From: Bacillus sp. sid0103
GTDB taxonomy: Bacteria > Bacillota > Bacilli > Bacillales_B > DSM-18226
Assembly (NCBI RefSeq): GCF_019219025.1
Contig: NZ_JAHUWN010000049.1
Location: forward strand, 1 to 19,728
DNA length: 19,728 bases
Reading direction: 5' to 3'
Part shown: one piece after another, positions 13,816 through 19,728 of the stretch
Position numbering within the stretch: the first letter of the stretch is position 1
Layout: the number at the start of each line of letters is the position of its first letter
The notes under the pieces: model-generated
Databases searched by the model: none
The model's input: only the letters and a program-made list of their open reading frames with translations
What the model was told of the DNA's origin: nothing
Position numbers and translations under genes: made by a program

Positions 13816-14112
13816 AATATTTATTTTCGTGGACGATGCATACTCTAACTCAAATTAATAAAGCGAAGAACTTATGAATAGTGGGGTTTTTGTCTCCTGA
13901 ATAGACACCGAAGGTTTCTATTTTTTATATTAAATGGTTTTATATGTTTTGTGAGAATATTGCCCATAATATATTATATGGGTTTCTTTTAACGACGACA
14001 GTATATTGTTATTTTAATGCCTTTTTATCACCTCATTTAAGTGTTTATTACCACTTTATTGCTACTTTTAATACGACATCAATTATTTAACCTAAAAATC
14101 AAAAAATCCCCT

Positions 14113-14151
14113 CAAAAAACACCAGCGACTCAACCGTACTGATGTTTTTTT
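14113..14151 (-). terminator. Terminator of the esterase/ATP-grasp cluster
   Basis: ACACCAG (14119-14125) pairs with CTGATGT (14139-14145), with one G-U on the minus strand, followed there by TTTTTTGAGG. It begins about 16 bases after the esterase stop. Confidence 0.7.
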
Positions 14152-14160
14152 GACATTTCA

Positions 14161-14898
14161 TTAAAGTAATTTTCCTAAATAATACGGCATTTGGCGTCGC
14201 CACCAAATCCAATCATGCGAAACATCTTCGCCCCACTCATCAAACGATGCTGGAATTTGTTTTTCTTCAAAGGCTTTTTTTAATGTAAAGTATGATGGCA
14301 GCCCTTCCTGTTCCCAATCACCCAGCCCGGTACAAATAATGATATCTGCTGAACGATATCGATCAATAAACCAGCCATCATTTTGATTCCATATGTAATC
14401 ACTCGGCGAATTTTCGTAGACAAGCGGATCATTTCCGTAATCCCCAAAAAAGAAACGCACATCGTAAACGCCGCTAAGTGCAACGGCTGTTTGGAAGACA
14501 TCCGGATGTCTCAAGAAAAAGTTCAACGCATGATATGCCCCCATACTACAACCCGTTGTCATCATAGGATCAAACCAACCTGTTTTATGTTTAATAAATG
14601 GGATAGCTTCTGAAATCACATATCGGTCATATGCTTCATGAGCTAATGCACGGTCATGTGCCGGTTTTGAGTCGTGCAGCCAACTTTCGCAATCTACACT
14701 AGCCAATGTAAAAAACTGAACTTTTCCGGATTCAATAAAGTCATGACACACATCAATCATTCCAAAATCATAGTATTCAGTATGCGTCCCTCCAGATGAA
14801 GGAAAAACTAGAATTGGCATGCCACTGTGTCCATATCTGTTCAACACCATTTCACGGCCTAATTCGCCACTCCAATGGTTTAACTGTTCTATATGCAT
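14161..14898 (-). CDS. Alpha/beta-hydrolase, esterase D (PF00756-type) family, cluster gene 3
   Basis: The protein has 245 residues and no signal peptide. The nucleophile elbow is G116-C-S118-M-G120, followed by AYHALNFFLRHPDVF. Probable acid Asp194 (GLGDWE) and His228 (VSHDW) complete the triad. ILVFPSSGGTHTEYYDFGM is the first core strand and oxyanion region. The family includes acyl-ester hydrolases and siderophore esterases; no substrate can be stated. Its ATG lies within the end of the ATP-grasp gene (10-base overlap), with the ribosome site AGGAG inside that gene's last codons, so the two are translationally coupled. It is a paralogue-like partner, quite different in sequence, of the esterase at 16233. 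Confidence 0.88.
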   Translation of the reverse strand: MHIEQLNHWSGELGREMVLNRYGHSGMPILVFPSSGGTHTEYYDFGMIDVCHDFIESGKVQFFTLASVDCESWLHDSKPAHDRALAHEAYDRYVISEAIPFIKHKTGWFDPMMTTGCSMGAYHALNFFLRHPDVFQTAVALSGVYDVRFFFGDYGNDPLVYENSPSDYIWNQNDGWFIDRYRSADIIICTGLGDWEQEGLPSYFTLKKAFEEKQIPASFDEWGEDVSHDWIWWRRQMPYYLGKLL

Positions 14899-16082
14899 AG
14901 AAAATCTCCTGTCCCTATTTTTCGTTCATGTACAAAACGGATAATCTCATCCACTTCTTCTTGCGAATCTGCATTAATCGCATAAAATTGATTTCCTTGG
15001 AGTTCCGCAAATGCATCTGGCATGCGCCGTTCAAACTTCACACGGTCGCCAAATCGTTCAGAAATAGCTTTCGTATCATGTTTATACTCATATGCATCAC
15101 GCTGTGTTACACCGACACAAAACTTGTTTTCGACATCGGGCTCTTTGAATTCTCCTCCTGTCACAAGAGAAGCATATTGTGCAAATAAATCAATGGAGTA
15201 CGCGAAATTGTACATATCAATCGTGTAGCCGCCAGCCAAGCGGTTATTGTATTCAAGTGCAACATAATCTCCATTTTCTACTTTAAAAAACTCAATATGG
15301 AAAAAGCGTTCTTTCATGCCAAAAGCTTTCACAATCGCCTTTCCATAAGTTTCGAGCTTTGGATCAATTTCTTTTTGAATCACATAAGCTAAATCCAACT
15401 GGCCATTAACGAGTTCCAGAGTTGGGACATTATAGGTAAAGCTTGTTTGGAAAACAATGTTCCCTTTCTGATCCACTAAACCATCAAATGTACAAAGCAC
15501 GCCTCCTTCGACATATGGTTCTAAGAAGTACACTTGTGCTTCTCCCCATTCTTCTTCAAAATGACGTACATCTTCTTCTGAACTTAATTTAAAGGTCGCA
15601 GCTGATCCAACTCCATTATCCGGTTTAGCGATAACTGGCAGTCCTAATTCATCAATGGCTTTAGATAACTCCTCTTTAGTTTTAACGATTCTTCCTTCTA
15701 CAACAGGCACATCTGCTTTTTTAAACAGCTTTTTCATTTCAGATTTATACTTAACTTTTTTCAAGTCATTCGTTTTATTGCCGTACACGTTAAATTGCTC
15801 ACGCAACTGCGCATCAAGTTCTAACCAGTGTTCGTTATTGGATTCAATCCGGTCAATTGGACCATGTTTATAAAATAAAAATGCAACAGCACGTTTCACT
15901 TCATCTGCATCTTCTAAATTATTCACACGATAATATTCTGTTAAAGAGCTTTGTAATTCGGAACCTAATTGGTCATATGGCTCTTCGCCAATTCCTAAAA
16001 CATTGACACCTGCGTCTTTTAAACGATGAGCAAATGGTTGAAAATTCCCTGGATAATATGGTGATATCAAAATATAATTCAT
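14889..16082 (-). CDS. ATP-grasp carboxylate-amine ligase, cluster gene 2
   Basis: The protein has 397 residues. It has an N-terminal Rossmann-like domain (about 1-100), then the ATP-grasp fold: VIAKPDNGVGSAATF with Lys153 and a glycine-rich loop at 157-160, the adenine clamp FLEPYVEGG (188-194) and the metal/phosphate site HIEFF (262-266) and E277-Y-N279-N-R281-LAGG. Enzymes of this fold join a carboxylate to an amine or thiol through an acyl-phosphate. The substrate is unknown; a peptide- or amino-acid-like acceptor is a reasonable guess. AAAGGGG stands about 9 bases before the ATG. It is flanked by two esterase-fold hydrolases on the same strand, which suggests making and breaking of related bonds in one pathway. 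Confidence 0.9.
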   Translation of the reverse strand: MNYILISPYYPGNFQPFAHRLKDAGVNVLGIGEEPYDQLGSELQSSLTEYYRVNNLEDADEVKRAVAFLFYKHGPIDRIESNNEHWLELDAQLREQFNVYGNKTNDLKKVKYKSEMKKLFKKADVPVVEGRIVKTKEELSKAIDELGLPVIAKPDNGVGSAATFKLSSEEDVRHFEEEWGEAQVYFLEPYVEGGVLCTFDGLVDQKGNIVFQTSFTYNVPTLELVNGQLDLAYVIQKEIDPKLETYGKAIVKAFGMKERFFHIEFFKVENGDYVALEYNNRLAGGYTIDMYNFAYSIDLFAQYASLVTGGEFKEPDVENKFCVGVTQRDAYEYKHDTKAISERFGDRVKFERRMPDAFAELQGNQFYAINADSQEEVDEIIRFVHERKIGTGDFLCI

Positions 16083-16232
16083 AAAAAAAGCCCCTTTCTC
16101 AGAATCAAAAAATTCATTATTTTCACGACTAATTATTTCAAATTATAATCAATATAAACTTTCAACAATATTCAAAAAATTGATAGATTCCTATTATGTT
16201 CGAATTTAGTCAAATATAATTATTCAGTTCAT

Positions 16233-17063
16233 TCAAGACCACTTCACACTTAAGAAACTTAAACATTCTGGCAAATGTTTGGCCCAAGCTTTTTCATTAT
16301 GTTCTTCATCCGCAAAAATATTTAAGCGAATGTAATCAATTGGAACAGAGCCTTTTATCAGTTGTTGATAATACTTAAGCGAGCAATCGATATATGCCTG
16401 TTTCATATTACCATACATCATTTGCCGATCTGTATCATCGCCTTCCTGAGTCCCAACTTGAATGTACACACGTTGTTCAGGATCCAACTCTTTTCTAGCA
16501 ATATAACTGTCAAAGGCTTTACTTGTAATCCAATTGGCTAAAGAAAAAATACCTAAACCACCAATTTGATCTTTATATTCAATACCCATAAAAGCCGAAA
16601 TATTTCCTCCAAGTGAACTGCCAATAACCGCAGTGTGATATTTATCCGCTTTTGTTCGGTAATGCTTATCGATAAACGGCTTCACGACCGTCATGACAAA
16701 CTCAGCAAACTCCGCGCCTCTTCCGCCTAGTTCAATATCTTCAGGAAGTGGGCTTTCAGTAATTTTCCAAGGCGTATATTCATTAATTCGATCTTGTCCC
16801 GCGTTATCTATCCCAACAACAATCATCTTCGGTAAATCGGGGTTTTGTTTAATTGCAGGAATTACTTTCCATGAATACCCGCTATAAGCTTCACTACTGT
16901 AGAAAACATTTTGTCCATCCTGCATATAGACAACTGGATAATTTTTAGCCTCATCTTTATCATAATTTTTCGGCAATAACACACGCACGCGACGTTCTTC
17001 ATTTTTATAAGACATATGTAATTGATGTGTTTCTAGTTTTAAATAAAAATAGGATTGATCCAT
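16233..17063 (-). CDS. Alpha/beta-hydrolase, esterase D (PF00756-type) family, cluster gene 1
   Basis: The protein has 276 residues with no export signal. The opening RRVRVLLPKNYD and YPVVYMQDGQNVF are typical of enterochelin-esterase-like or 'putative esterase' proteins. The nucleophile is Ser150 in GSSLGGN; Glu207/Asp209 (GTQEGDD) and His255 (EEHNEKAW) are the likely triad partners. The ATG at 17061-17063 has GGAAGG upstream. It lies 150 bases before the ATP-grasp gene; that gap is AT-rich with no terminator hairpin (a candidate -10 TATAAT is at 16142-16147), so readthrough plus an internal promoter are both possible. A frameshifted hypothetical gene ends 31 bases upstream. The substrate is unknown. 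Confidence 0.88.
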   Translation of the reverse strand: MDQSYFYLKLETHQLHMSYKNEERRVRVLLPKNYDKDEAKNYPVVYMQDGQNVFYSSEAYSGYSWKVIPAIKQNPDLPKMIVVGIDNAGQDRINEYTPWKITESPLPEDIELGGRGAEFAEFVMTVVKPFIDKHYRTKADKYHTAVIGSSLGGNISAFMGIEYKDQIGGLGIFSLANWITSKAFDSYIARKELDPEQRVYIQVGTQEGDDTDRQMMYGNMKQAYIDCSLKYYQQLIKGSVPIDYIRLNIFADEEHNEKAWAKHLPECLSFLSVKWS

Positions 17064-17094
17064 TTTACCTTCCTCACTCCTTTGATATTACTTA

Positions 17095-17425
17095 CTAAAG
17101 GTACTTATCCAGAGTAACAAAGTAATCAATTGGGTGAAGTTCCTTATTCAATTCGTGAAGATAATGTGTTACAACTTCTACTAATACAGTTGTGGAAATG
17201 TATTTTGTCTGTTTCAAACTCCTGCCAAATTGAATAAATTCTCCAATTATCTTCACCCTCATATCGAAAGTTGATTATAGCCTCGTCAAGGTCAATGGTA
17301 TCAAAGTCCATATTCTCTCTAACACCACTACGAATCTTTTGTAACCATTTGCCCAGTTTCCATCCTAGTTCTGCTAAGTTGGTAAATGGTTCTGTGTCTA
17401 AAACAAACGAAAATCTTATATCCAT
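17095..17425 (-). pseudogene. Hypothetical protein, frameshifted
   Basis: The frame from the ATG at 17423-17425 (GAGGAG upstream) gives 93 residues ending [10 protein letters not shown] at 17144. The core [20 protein letters not shown] then [13 protein letters not shown] looks like an ordinary small conserved Bacillus protein, but I cannot name the family. Skipping one base around 17186-17191 changes the end to [20 protein letters not shown] followed by DYFVTLDKYL with a stop at 17095-17097. This is a far more protein-like ending, so the gene is probably about 108 residues with one indel. It could be co-transcribed with the esterase gene 31 bases downstream. Confidence 0.6.
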
Positions 17426-17465
17426 AGAATCACTCCTCAGAGAAATATTCTACATTAAAATCACG

Positions 17466-17572
17466 ATTCCTTCTTTCACTAACTTGCTTCGTTAGTGCAA
17501 AATGAAAGGGATCGCAGTACCGCCACTTGTTTAACTCTTGCACCCGTTAGCTTAAGTACATTTCTTCACAAC
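17466..17572 (+). repeat. Three-hairpin repeat, complete copy 12
   Basis: Left: TTTCACTAACTTGCTTCGTT then AGTGCAAA, stem CACTAAC/GTTAGTG, a change matched on both arms compared with CAACTAAC/GTTAGTTG. Middle region: GGGATCGCAGTACCGCC (weak). Right: TTTAACTCTTGCACCCGTTA then GCTTAAGTACATTTCTTCAC. Confidence 0.88.
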
Positions 17573-17579
17573 ATGTTCG

Positions 17580-17720
17580 TATTGCGCAATTAATTCTTTT
17601 CCATGACTTTGTAATCAGAAAGTTTTCAAGAATTGCACCACATTTTTTACATTTGGTCTTGATCTGGATTTATCTAAGTGAATTTTTCTCCTCCACAATA
17701 ACCACAAACAAGAATTTAAC
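17580..17720 (-). pseudogene. Zinc-ribbon-like remnant
   Basis: Minus-strand frames contain CGYCGGEKFT and, in the next frame, IKTKCKKCGAILENFLITKS then WKRINCAIRTC. Two C-x-x-C knuckles in this order suggest a zinc-ribbon domain split by a frameshift with stops between. No start codon with a ribosome site is visible. It lies upstream of repeat copy 12, like other genes of the array. Confidence 0.4.
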
Positions 17721-17742
17721 TTTTTGGCATTATTATTATCAG

Positions 17743-17771
17743 TACGGAACCTAACTCATGATCATATATTA
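17743..17771 (+). promoter_or_regulatory. Possible sigma-K promoter of the GerP-like gene
   Basis: CATATATTA (17763-17771) fits the sigma-K -10 pattern CATA-N3-TA, and TACG (17743-17746) sixteen bases before it could be the AC-containing -35. The downstream gene resembles spore-coat germination proteins, which are usually sigma-K dependent. Confidence 0.4.
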
Positions 17772-17787
17772 ATAAGAGGTGATTGAA

Positions 17788-18000
17788 ATGGATGAACATC
17801 TTCAACAAACATTTGATATCCGTTTTTTGAAAATTGGTGGGATGGGCAATGGTAGCGTTTTGCAAATTGGTTGTGGGGCTGGTAAAGCTAAGCGAATCAC
17901 TCCTGTTGGATATCCTACAGTTGGACCTAAATTAGTTCCTCAAACAGGTCCTATAGAATTTGCTGTCCCATTACGAGCATCAGTACGTCTGAAAAAATAG
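17788..18000 (+). CDS. GerPB/GerPE-like spore germination protein
   Basis: The protein has 70 residues. The segment FDIRFLKIGGMGNGSVLQIG resembles the N-terminal I-x-Y-L-x-L..S-x-S-S-I-L-QIG block of GerPB-type proteins, small inner-coat proteins needed for germinant passage. The second half (PVGYPTVGPKLVPQTGP then IEFAVPLRASVRLKK) is proline- and glycine-rich, also as in GerP. Standard gerP genes form a six-gene operon, so this would be an orphan paralogue. The ATG at 17788 follows AGAGGTGA; an in-frame GTG nine bases earlier overlaps the ribosome site. A possible sigma-K promoter is upstream. The assignment is from remembered motif similarity. Confidence 0.6.
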   Translation: MDEHLQQTFDIRFLKIGGMGNGSVLQIGCGAGKAKRITPVGYPTVGPKLVPQTGPIEFAVPLRASVRLKK

Positions 18001-18149
18001 CTCAAAGATGGGGATTGCCGATAAACAATTTACGATGAAGGATATTATCTATTTTAAGTAGGTTCTGTTATCTTTCGTTGTTGATTTACTTTATTAAACT
18101 ATTTGGAAGTTTTGTTGAACAAGTTGTAAATTTAACATTTTAAAGTAAG

Positions 18150-18186
18150 AGCATTTCTTTGTAATGAAAAATGCTTTTTATTTTTG
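18150..18186 (+). terminator. Plus-strand terminator in the GerP-DUF2975 gap
   Basis: AGCATTT (18150-18156) pairs with AAATGCT (18168-18174), followed by TTTTATTTTTG. The stretch 18001-18145 holds only a 17-codon ORF (MGIADKQFTMKDIIYFK) and no gene I can support. 18187-18295 is AT-rich promoter DNA. Confidence 0.65.
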
Positions 18187-18307
18187 TCAAAATTAAAAGG
18201 ATATTTCAATAACAATAATAATATAATAAAAAACAATACGATTTTATTGTAAAACGATAAATAATATGATAAAATCATGTTGTCATTAAATAAGCGAGGT
18301 GCTTTTT

Positions 18308-18790
18308 ATGAAACAAGTTACGACACTCTTTTTAAAGCTAGCTGTTATTTTCATAGGAATCCCAGTTCTTGCATTGTGCATATTTTTGGTACCTAAGATC
18401 GGGAATTTTGCTGGAGAATCGTATCCAGATATTGCTTATATGAAATCTCTCGTTTTAATCGATATGTATGCGGCAGCGATACCTTTTTACTTTGCTCTGT
18501 ATCAAGCTTTTAAACTTTTAAGCTATATTGATAAGAACCAAGCGTTCTCGGAATTATCGGTAAAGGCTTTAAAGAATATAAAATACTGTGCCATCACGAT
18601 CAGTACCTTGTACCTGCTAGGTATGCCACTCTACTATCTCATGGCGGAAAAAGTTGACCCTCCAAGTTTTATACCAATCGGATTGGTCATTATTTTCGCC
18701 TCTATGGTGATCGCCGTTTTTGCTGCTGTTCTCCAAAGGCTTTTACAAGAAGCTATTAATATAAAATCAGAAAATGATTTAACGGTTTGA
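18308..18790 (+). CDS. DUF2975 integral membrane protein (YoaS-like)
   Basis: The protein has 160 residues with four hydrophobic segments (about 8-28, 47-67, 93-115, 123-146), matching DUF2975 proteins. The loop KLLSYIDKNQAFSELSVKAL, with its D-K-N-x-A-F-S core, is the family hallmark. Function is unknown. The ATG at 18308 has GAGGTG 6-7 bases upstream; an in-frame GTG at 18299 overlaps that site. The gene is followed 10 bases later by a small HTH regulator. This pairing is standard for the family (YoaS with YozG in B. subtilis) and suggests the membrane protein influences the regulator or is controlled by it. Confidence 0.9.
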   Translation: MKQVTTLFLKLAVIFIGIPVLALCIFLVPKIGNFAGESYPDIAYMKSLVLIDMYAAAIPFYFALYQAFKLLSYIDKNQAFSELSVKALKNIKYCAITISTLYLLGMPLYYLMAEKVDPPSFIPIGLVIIFASMVIAVFAAVLQRLLQEAINIKSENDLTV

Positions 18791-18800
18791 GGTGGAGGAA

Positions 18801-19016
18801 ATGGCAATTATTATTAATATTGATGTGATGTTAGCAAAACGAAAAATGAGCGTAACGGAGCTTTCGGAGAGGGTTGGGATTACGATGGCGAATCTTTCCA
18901 TTCTGAAAAATGGGAAAGCAAAAGCGGTTCGTTTTTCAACATTAGAAGCGATATGTAGGACTTTGGATTGTCAACCAGGTGATATTTTGGAGTACAAAAG
19001 CGACGAAGACACTTAA
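18801..19016 (+). CDS. YozG-type Cro/CI helix-turn-helix regulator
   Basis: The protein has 71 residues, essentially a single HTH domain. INIDVMLAKRKMSVTELSER leads into VGITMANLSILKNGKAKAVR and ends FSTLEAICRTLDCQPGDILE, the classic signature of this small Xre-like group. The ATG at 18801 is chosen over an in-frame GTG at 18792 because GAGGTGGAGG precedes it. It is translated with the DUF2975 gene and ends before a strong terminator. It probably autoregulates the pair. The target genes are unknown. Confidence 0.92.
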   Translation: MAIIINIDVMLAKRKMSVTELSERVGITMANLSILKNGKAKAVRFSTLEAICRTLDCQPGDILEYKSDEDT

Positions 19017-19071
19017 TAAAAACAGACAACAACTTTCTTCTACCAACGGGATTAGATAGTGAAATTAAGAT

Positions 19072-19113
19072 GAAGGGATAGCGATTAAGCTATCCCTTCT
19101 CTGCGTTTATTAT
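19072..19113 (+). terminator. Terminator of the DUF2975/HTH pair
   Basis: A perfect 11-bp stem (19072-19082 with 19089-19099) with a 6-base loop, followed by TCTGCGTTTATTATTGTT. Confidence 0.8.
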
Positions 19114-19190
19114 TGTTATTTAATTAGAGAATTCCATTGAGAATTGCATTGATATTAGTGACAAAAAATGTGATGTGATTTGCAATGTTT

Positions 19191-19262
19191 GCACCTCAAA
19201 AGGGAACCCGTTAGCCGCAGCCATTCCATCTTTAACATAAGCACCCCATTAGTTGAAAAAAT
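19191..19262 (+). repeat. Repeat copy 13 fused to a second short repeat
   Basis: GCACCTCAAAAGGGAACCCG (from 19191) also occurs, with small changes, at 10757-10779. It runs into the dispersed repeat: GTTAGCCGCAGCC, then ATCTTTAACATAAGCACCCC and ATTAGTTGAA. It borders the restored stop of the immunity-like gene. Confidence 0.65.
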
Positions 19263-19543
19263 TTAAAGGTTTTTCAATAAACTATTTAATTTAACCAAAG
19301 CTTCATTTACTCTTTTCTTAGTTGCTGTTCGGATATTTCAAAAGCAGTTTCTTGTCCTGGAAGACATTCGTGCCAATAACAATCAACTGCTTCAAAAACT
19401 CCGTTTAAGATTTCGAATAACGTGTTGCCCATTGTTTCTGTTTCATTTTTAAAAGTAATTAGATACTCACGTTCAAAATCATCAACTGTGATTACTTCGT
19501 TTATAAAATCCTCCATTAAGCTCTTATATTTATAAGCAAACAT
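19263..19543 (-). pseudogene. Colicin-immunity-like protein, frameshifted at the 3' end
   Basis: The first 78 residues, from the ATG at 19541-19543 (AGAGGG upstream), read YKSLMEDFINEVITVDDFER, then EYLITFKNE and FEILNGVFEAVDCYWHE. This is the pattern of the colicin-D-like immunity family (small helical proteins with F-I..I-x-x-x-D-F-E and L-x-x-x-F-x-x-VD-x-Y). The frame stops at 19307-19309 after EQQLRKE. Adding one base in the T-run 19313-19316 changes the end to RVNEALVKLNSLLKNL, which completes the usual last helix, with a stop at 19263-19265. I infer a 1-base deletion. No toxin gene is adjacent. Immunity-like genes without toxins are frequent in Bacilli. Confidence 0.65.
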
Positions 19544-19587
19544 TACTTACCCTCTTTTTGAATTTTCTTACAATCCATTCTAATGGT

Positions 19588-19605
19588 ATTCCTTCTTCAA
19601 GTAGT
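19588..19605 (+). repeat. Repeat copy 14, cut by a group II intron
   Basis: ATTCCTTCTTCAAGTA is the left end of the dispersed repeat (compare ATCCTTCTTCAAGTAAACTG in copy 10). The match breaks exactly where the intron 3' end begins. Confidence 0.7.
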
Positions 19606-19728
19606 TGAGTAGAAGAGAACCTCTCTACCTCGCGGTAGATTGTGTTTCTCCCCCCTCGCAGAACCGTGCTTGCGCTATTCACGCACACGGCTCCTCCTAG
19701 TTATCATTCACAAGATGTAGCTAATCTC
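19604..19728 (-). mobile_element. Group II intron, 3' end (domains V and VI), runs off the window
   Basis: On the minus strand the complement of 19661-19693 folds as domain V: GAGCCGTG..CACGGTTC with the catalytic AGC triad near its 5' end. It is followed by CTACC-GCGA-GGTAG (domain VI region) and an end ...TTCTACTCAAC, where the repeat sequence resumes. Group II introns are self-splicing retroelements, usually carrying a reverse transcriptase/maturase in domain IV, which would lie beyond the right edge. Insertion is in the left hairpin of a dispersed repeat. The class cannot be fixed from this fragment; class C is suggested only by the hairpin target. Confidence 0.82.

Noticed and set aside
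13781..13960. Hairpin and flanking DNA considered as an insertion-sequence end
   Set aside because: The GCTGTCC/GGACAGC hairpin is not matched by a second terminal repeat and no transposase fragment could be read.
14280..15873. Several short frames overlapping the esterase and ATP-grasp genes
   Set aside because: All are shadows of two full-length conserved enzymes with intact catalytic motifs.
16142..16170. Internal promoter for the ATP-grasp gene
   Set aside because: A TATAAT is present on the minus strand but no acceptable -35 lies at 16-18 bp; too weak to list as a feature.

Overview
The window looks like chromosome of a low-GC, endospore-forming member of the Bacillales (Bacillaceae or Planococcaceae type). 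The pointers are a PaiA/PaiB pair, a YolD-like protein under a Bacillus-type LexA box, YczE/YyaS, CBO0543 and DUF3888 family proteins, a DUF2975 plus YozG-type regulator pair, and a GerP-like spore protein behind a possible sigma-K promoter. Shine-Dalgarno sites are strong and UUG/GUG starts occur. No rRNA, tRNA, CRISPR array or complete transposase gene was seen.

Layout, left to right. 207-1020: a VOC (glyoxalase-fold) protein and a frameshifted DUF3888 protein. 1296-2930: an old-yellow-enzyme/MarR operon with a duplicated operator. 3165-3823: a broken SnoaL-like gene and a LexA-controlled yolD-like gene. 4105-5742: a marR-paiA-paiB operon, divergent from a GNAT/YczE pair (5871-6976). 7093-12045: mostly small minus-strand genes (RibD-like reductase, glycine-zipper protein, GNAT, CBO0543 membrane protein, an exported-type protein with a damaged start, hypotheticals) and several gene remnants. 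12343-13625: a short-chain dehydrogenase and a divergent MerR regulator sharing a textbook 19-bp-spacer promoter. 14161-17425: an esterase, ATP-grasp, esterase cluster preceded by a frameshifted hypothetical gene. 17788-19016, plus strand: a GerP-like gene and the DUF2975/HTH pair. 19263-19543: a frameshifted colicin-immunity-like gene. The right edge holds the 3' end (domains V and VI) of a minus-strand group II intron.

The most striking structure is a family of about 15 interspersed repeats, roughly 100-115 bp when complete. Each has a left hairpin (CTAAC/GTTAG arms), a middle hairpin, a right hairpin (TTTAACT..GCACCC..GTTAG) and a tail ending near TTCTTCACAATC. Every copy recognised has the same orientation, and almost every copy lies just downstream of a minus-strand gene or operon, so much of the window reads as gene-repeat, gene-repeat. 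The middle hairpin differs in sequence between copies but keeps its fold and, read on the minus strand, often ends in a T-rich tract like an intrinsic terminator. The arrangement resembles a cassette array, and the group II intron at the right edge sits inside one copy. No recombinase is present in the window, so mobility is only a hypothesis.

A second theme is decay. At least four genes carry apparent single-base frameshifts whose restored frames give sensible C-termini, and others survive only as fragments. Either the array is eroding or the assembly has indel errors.
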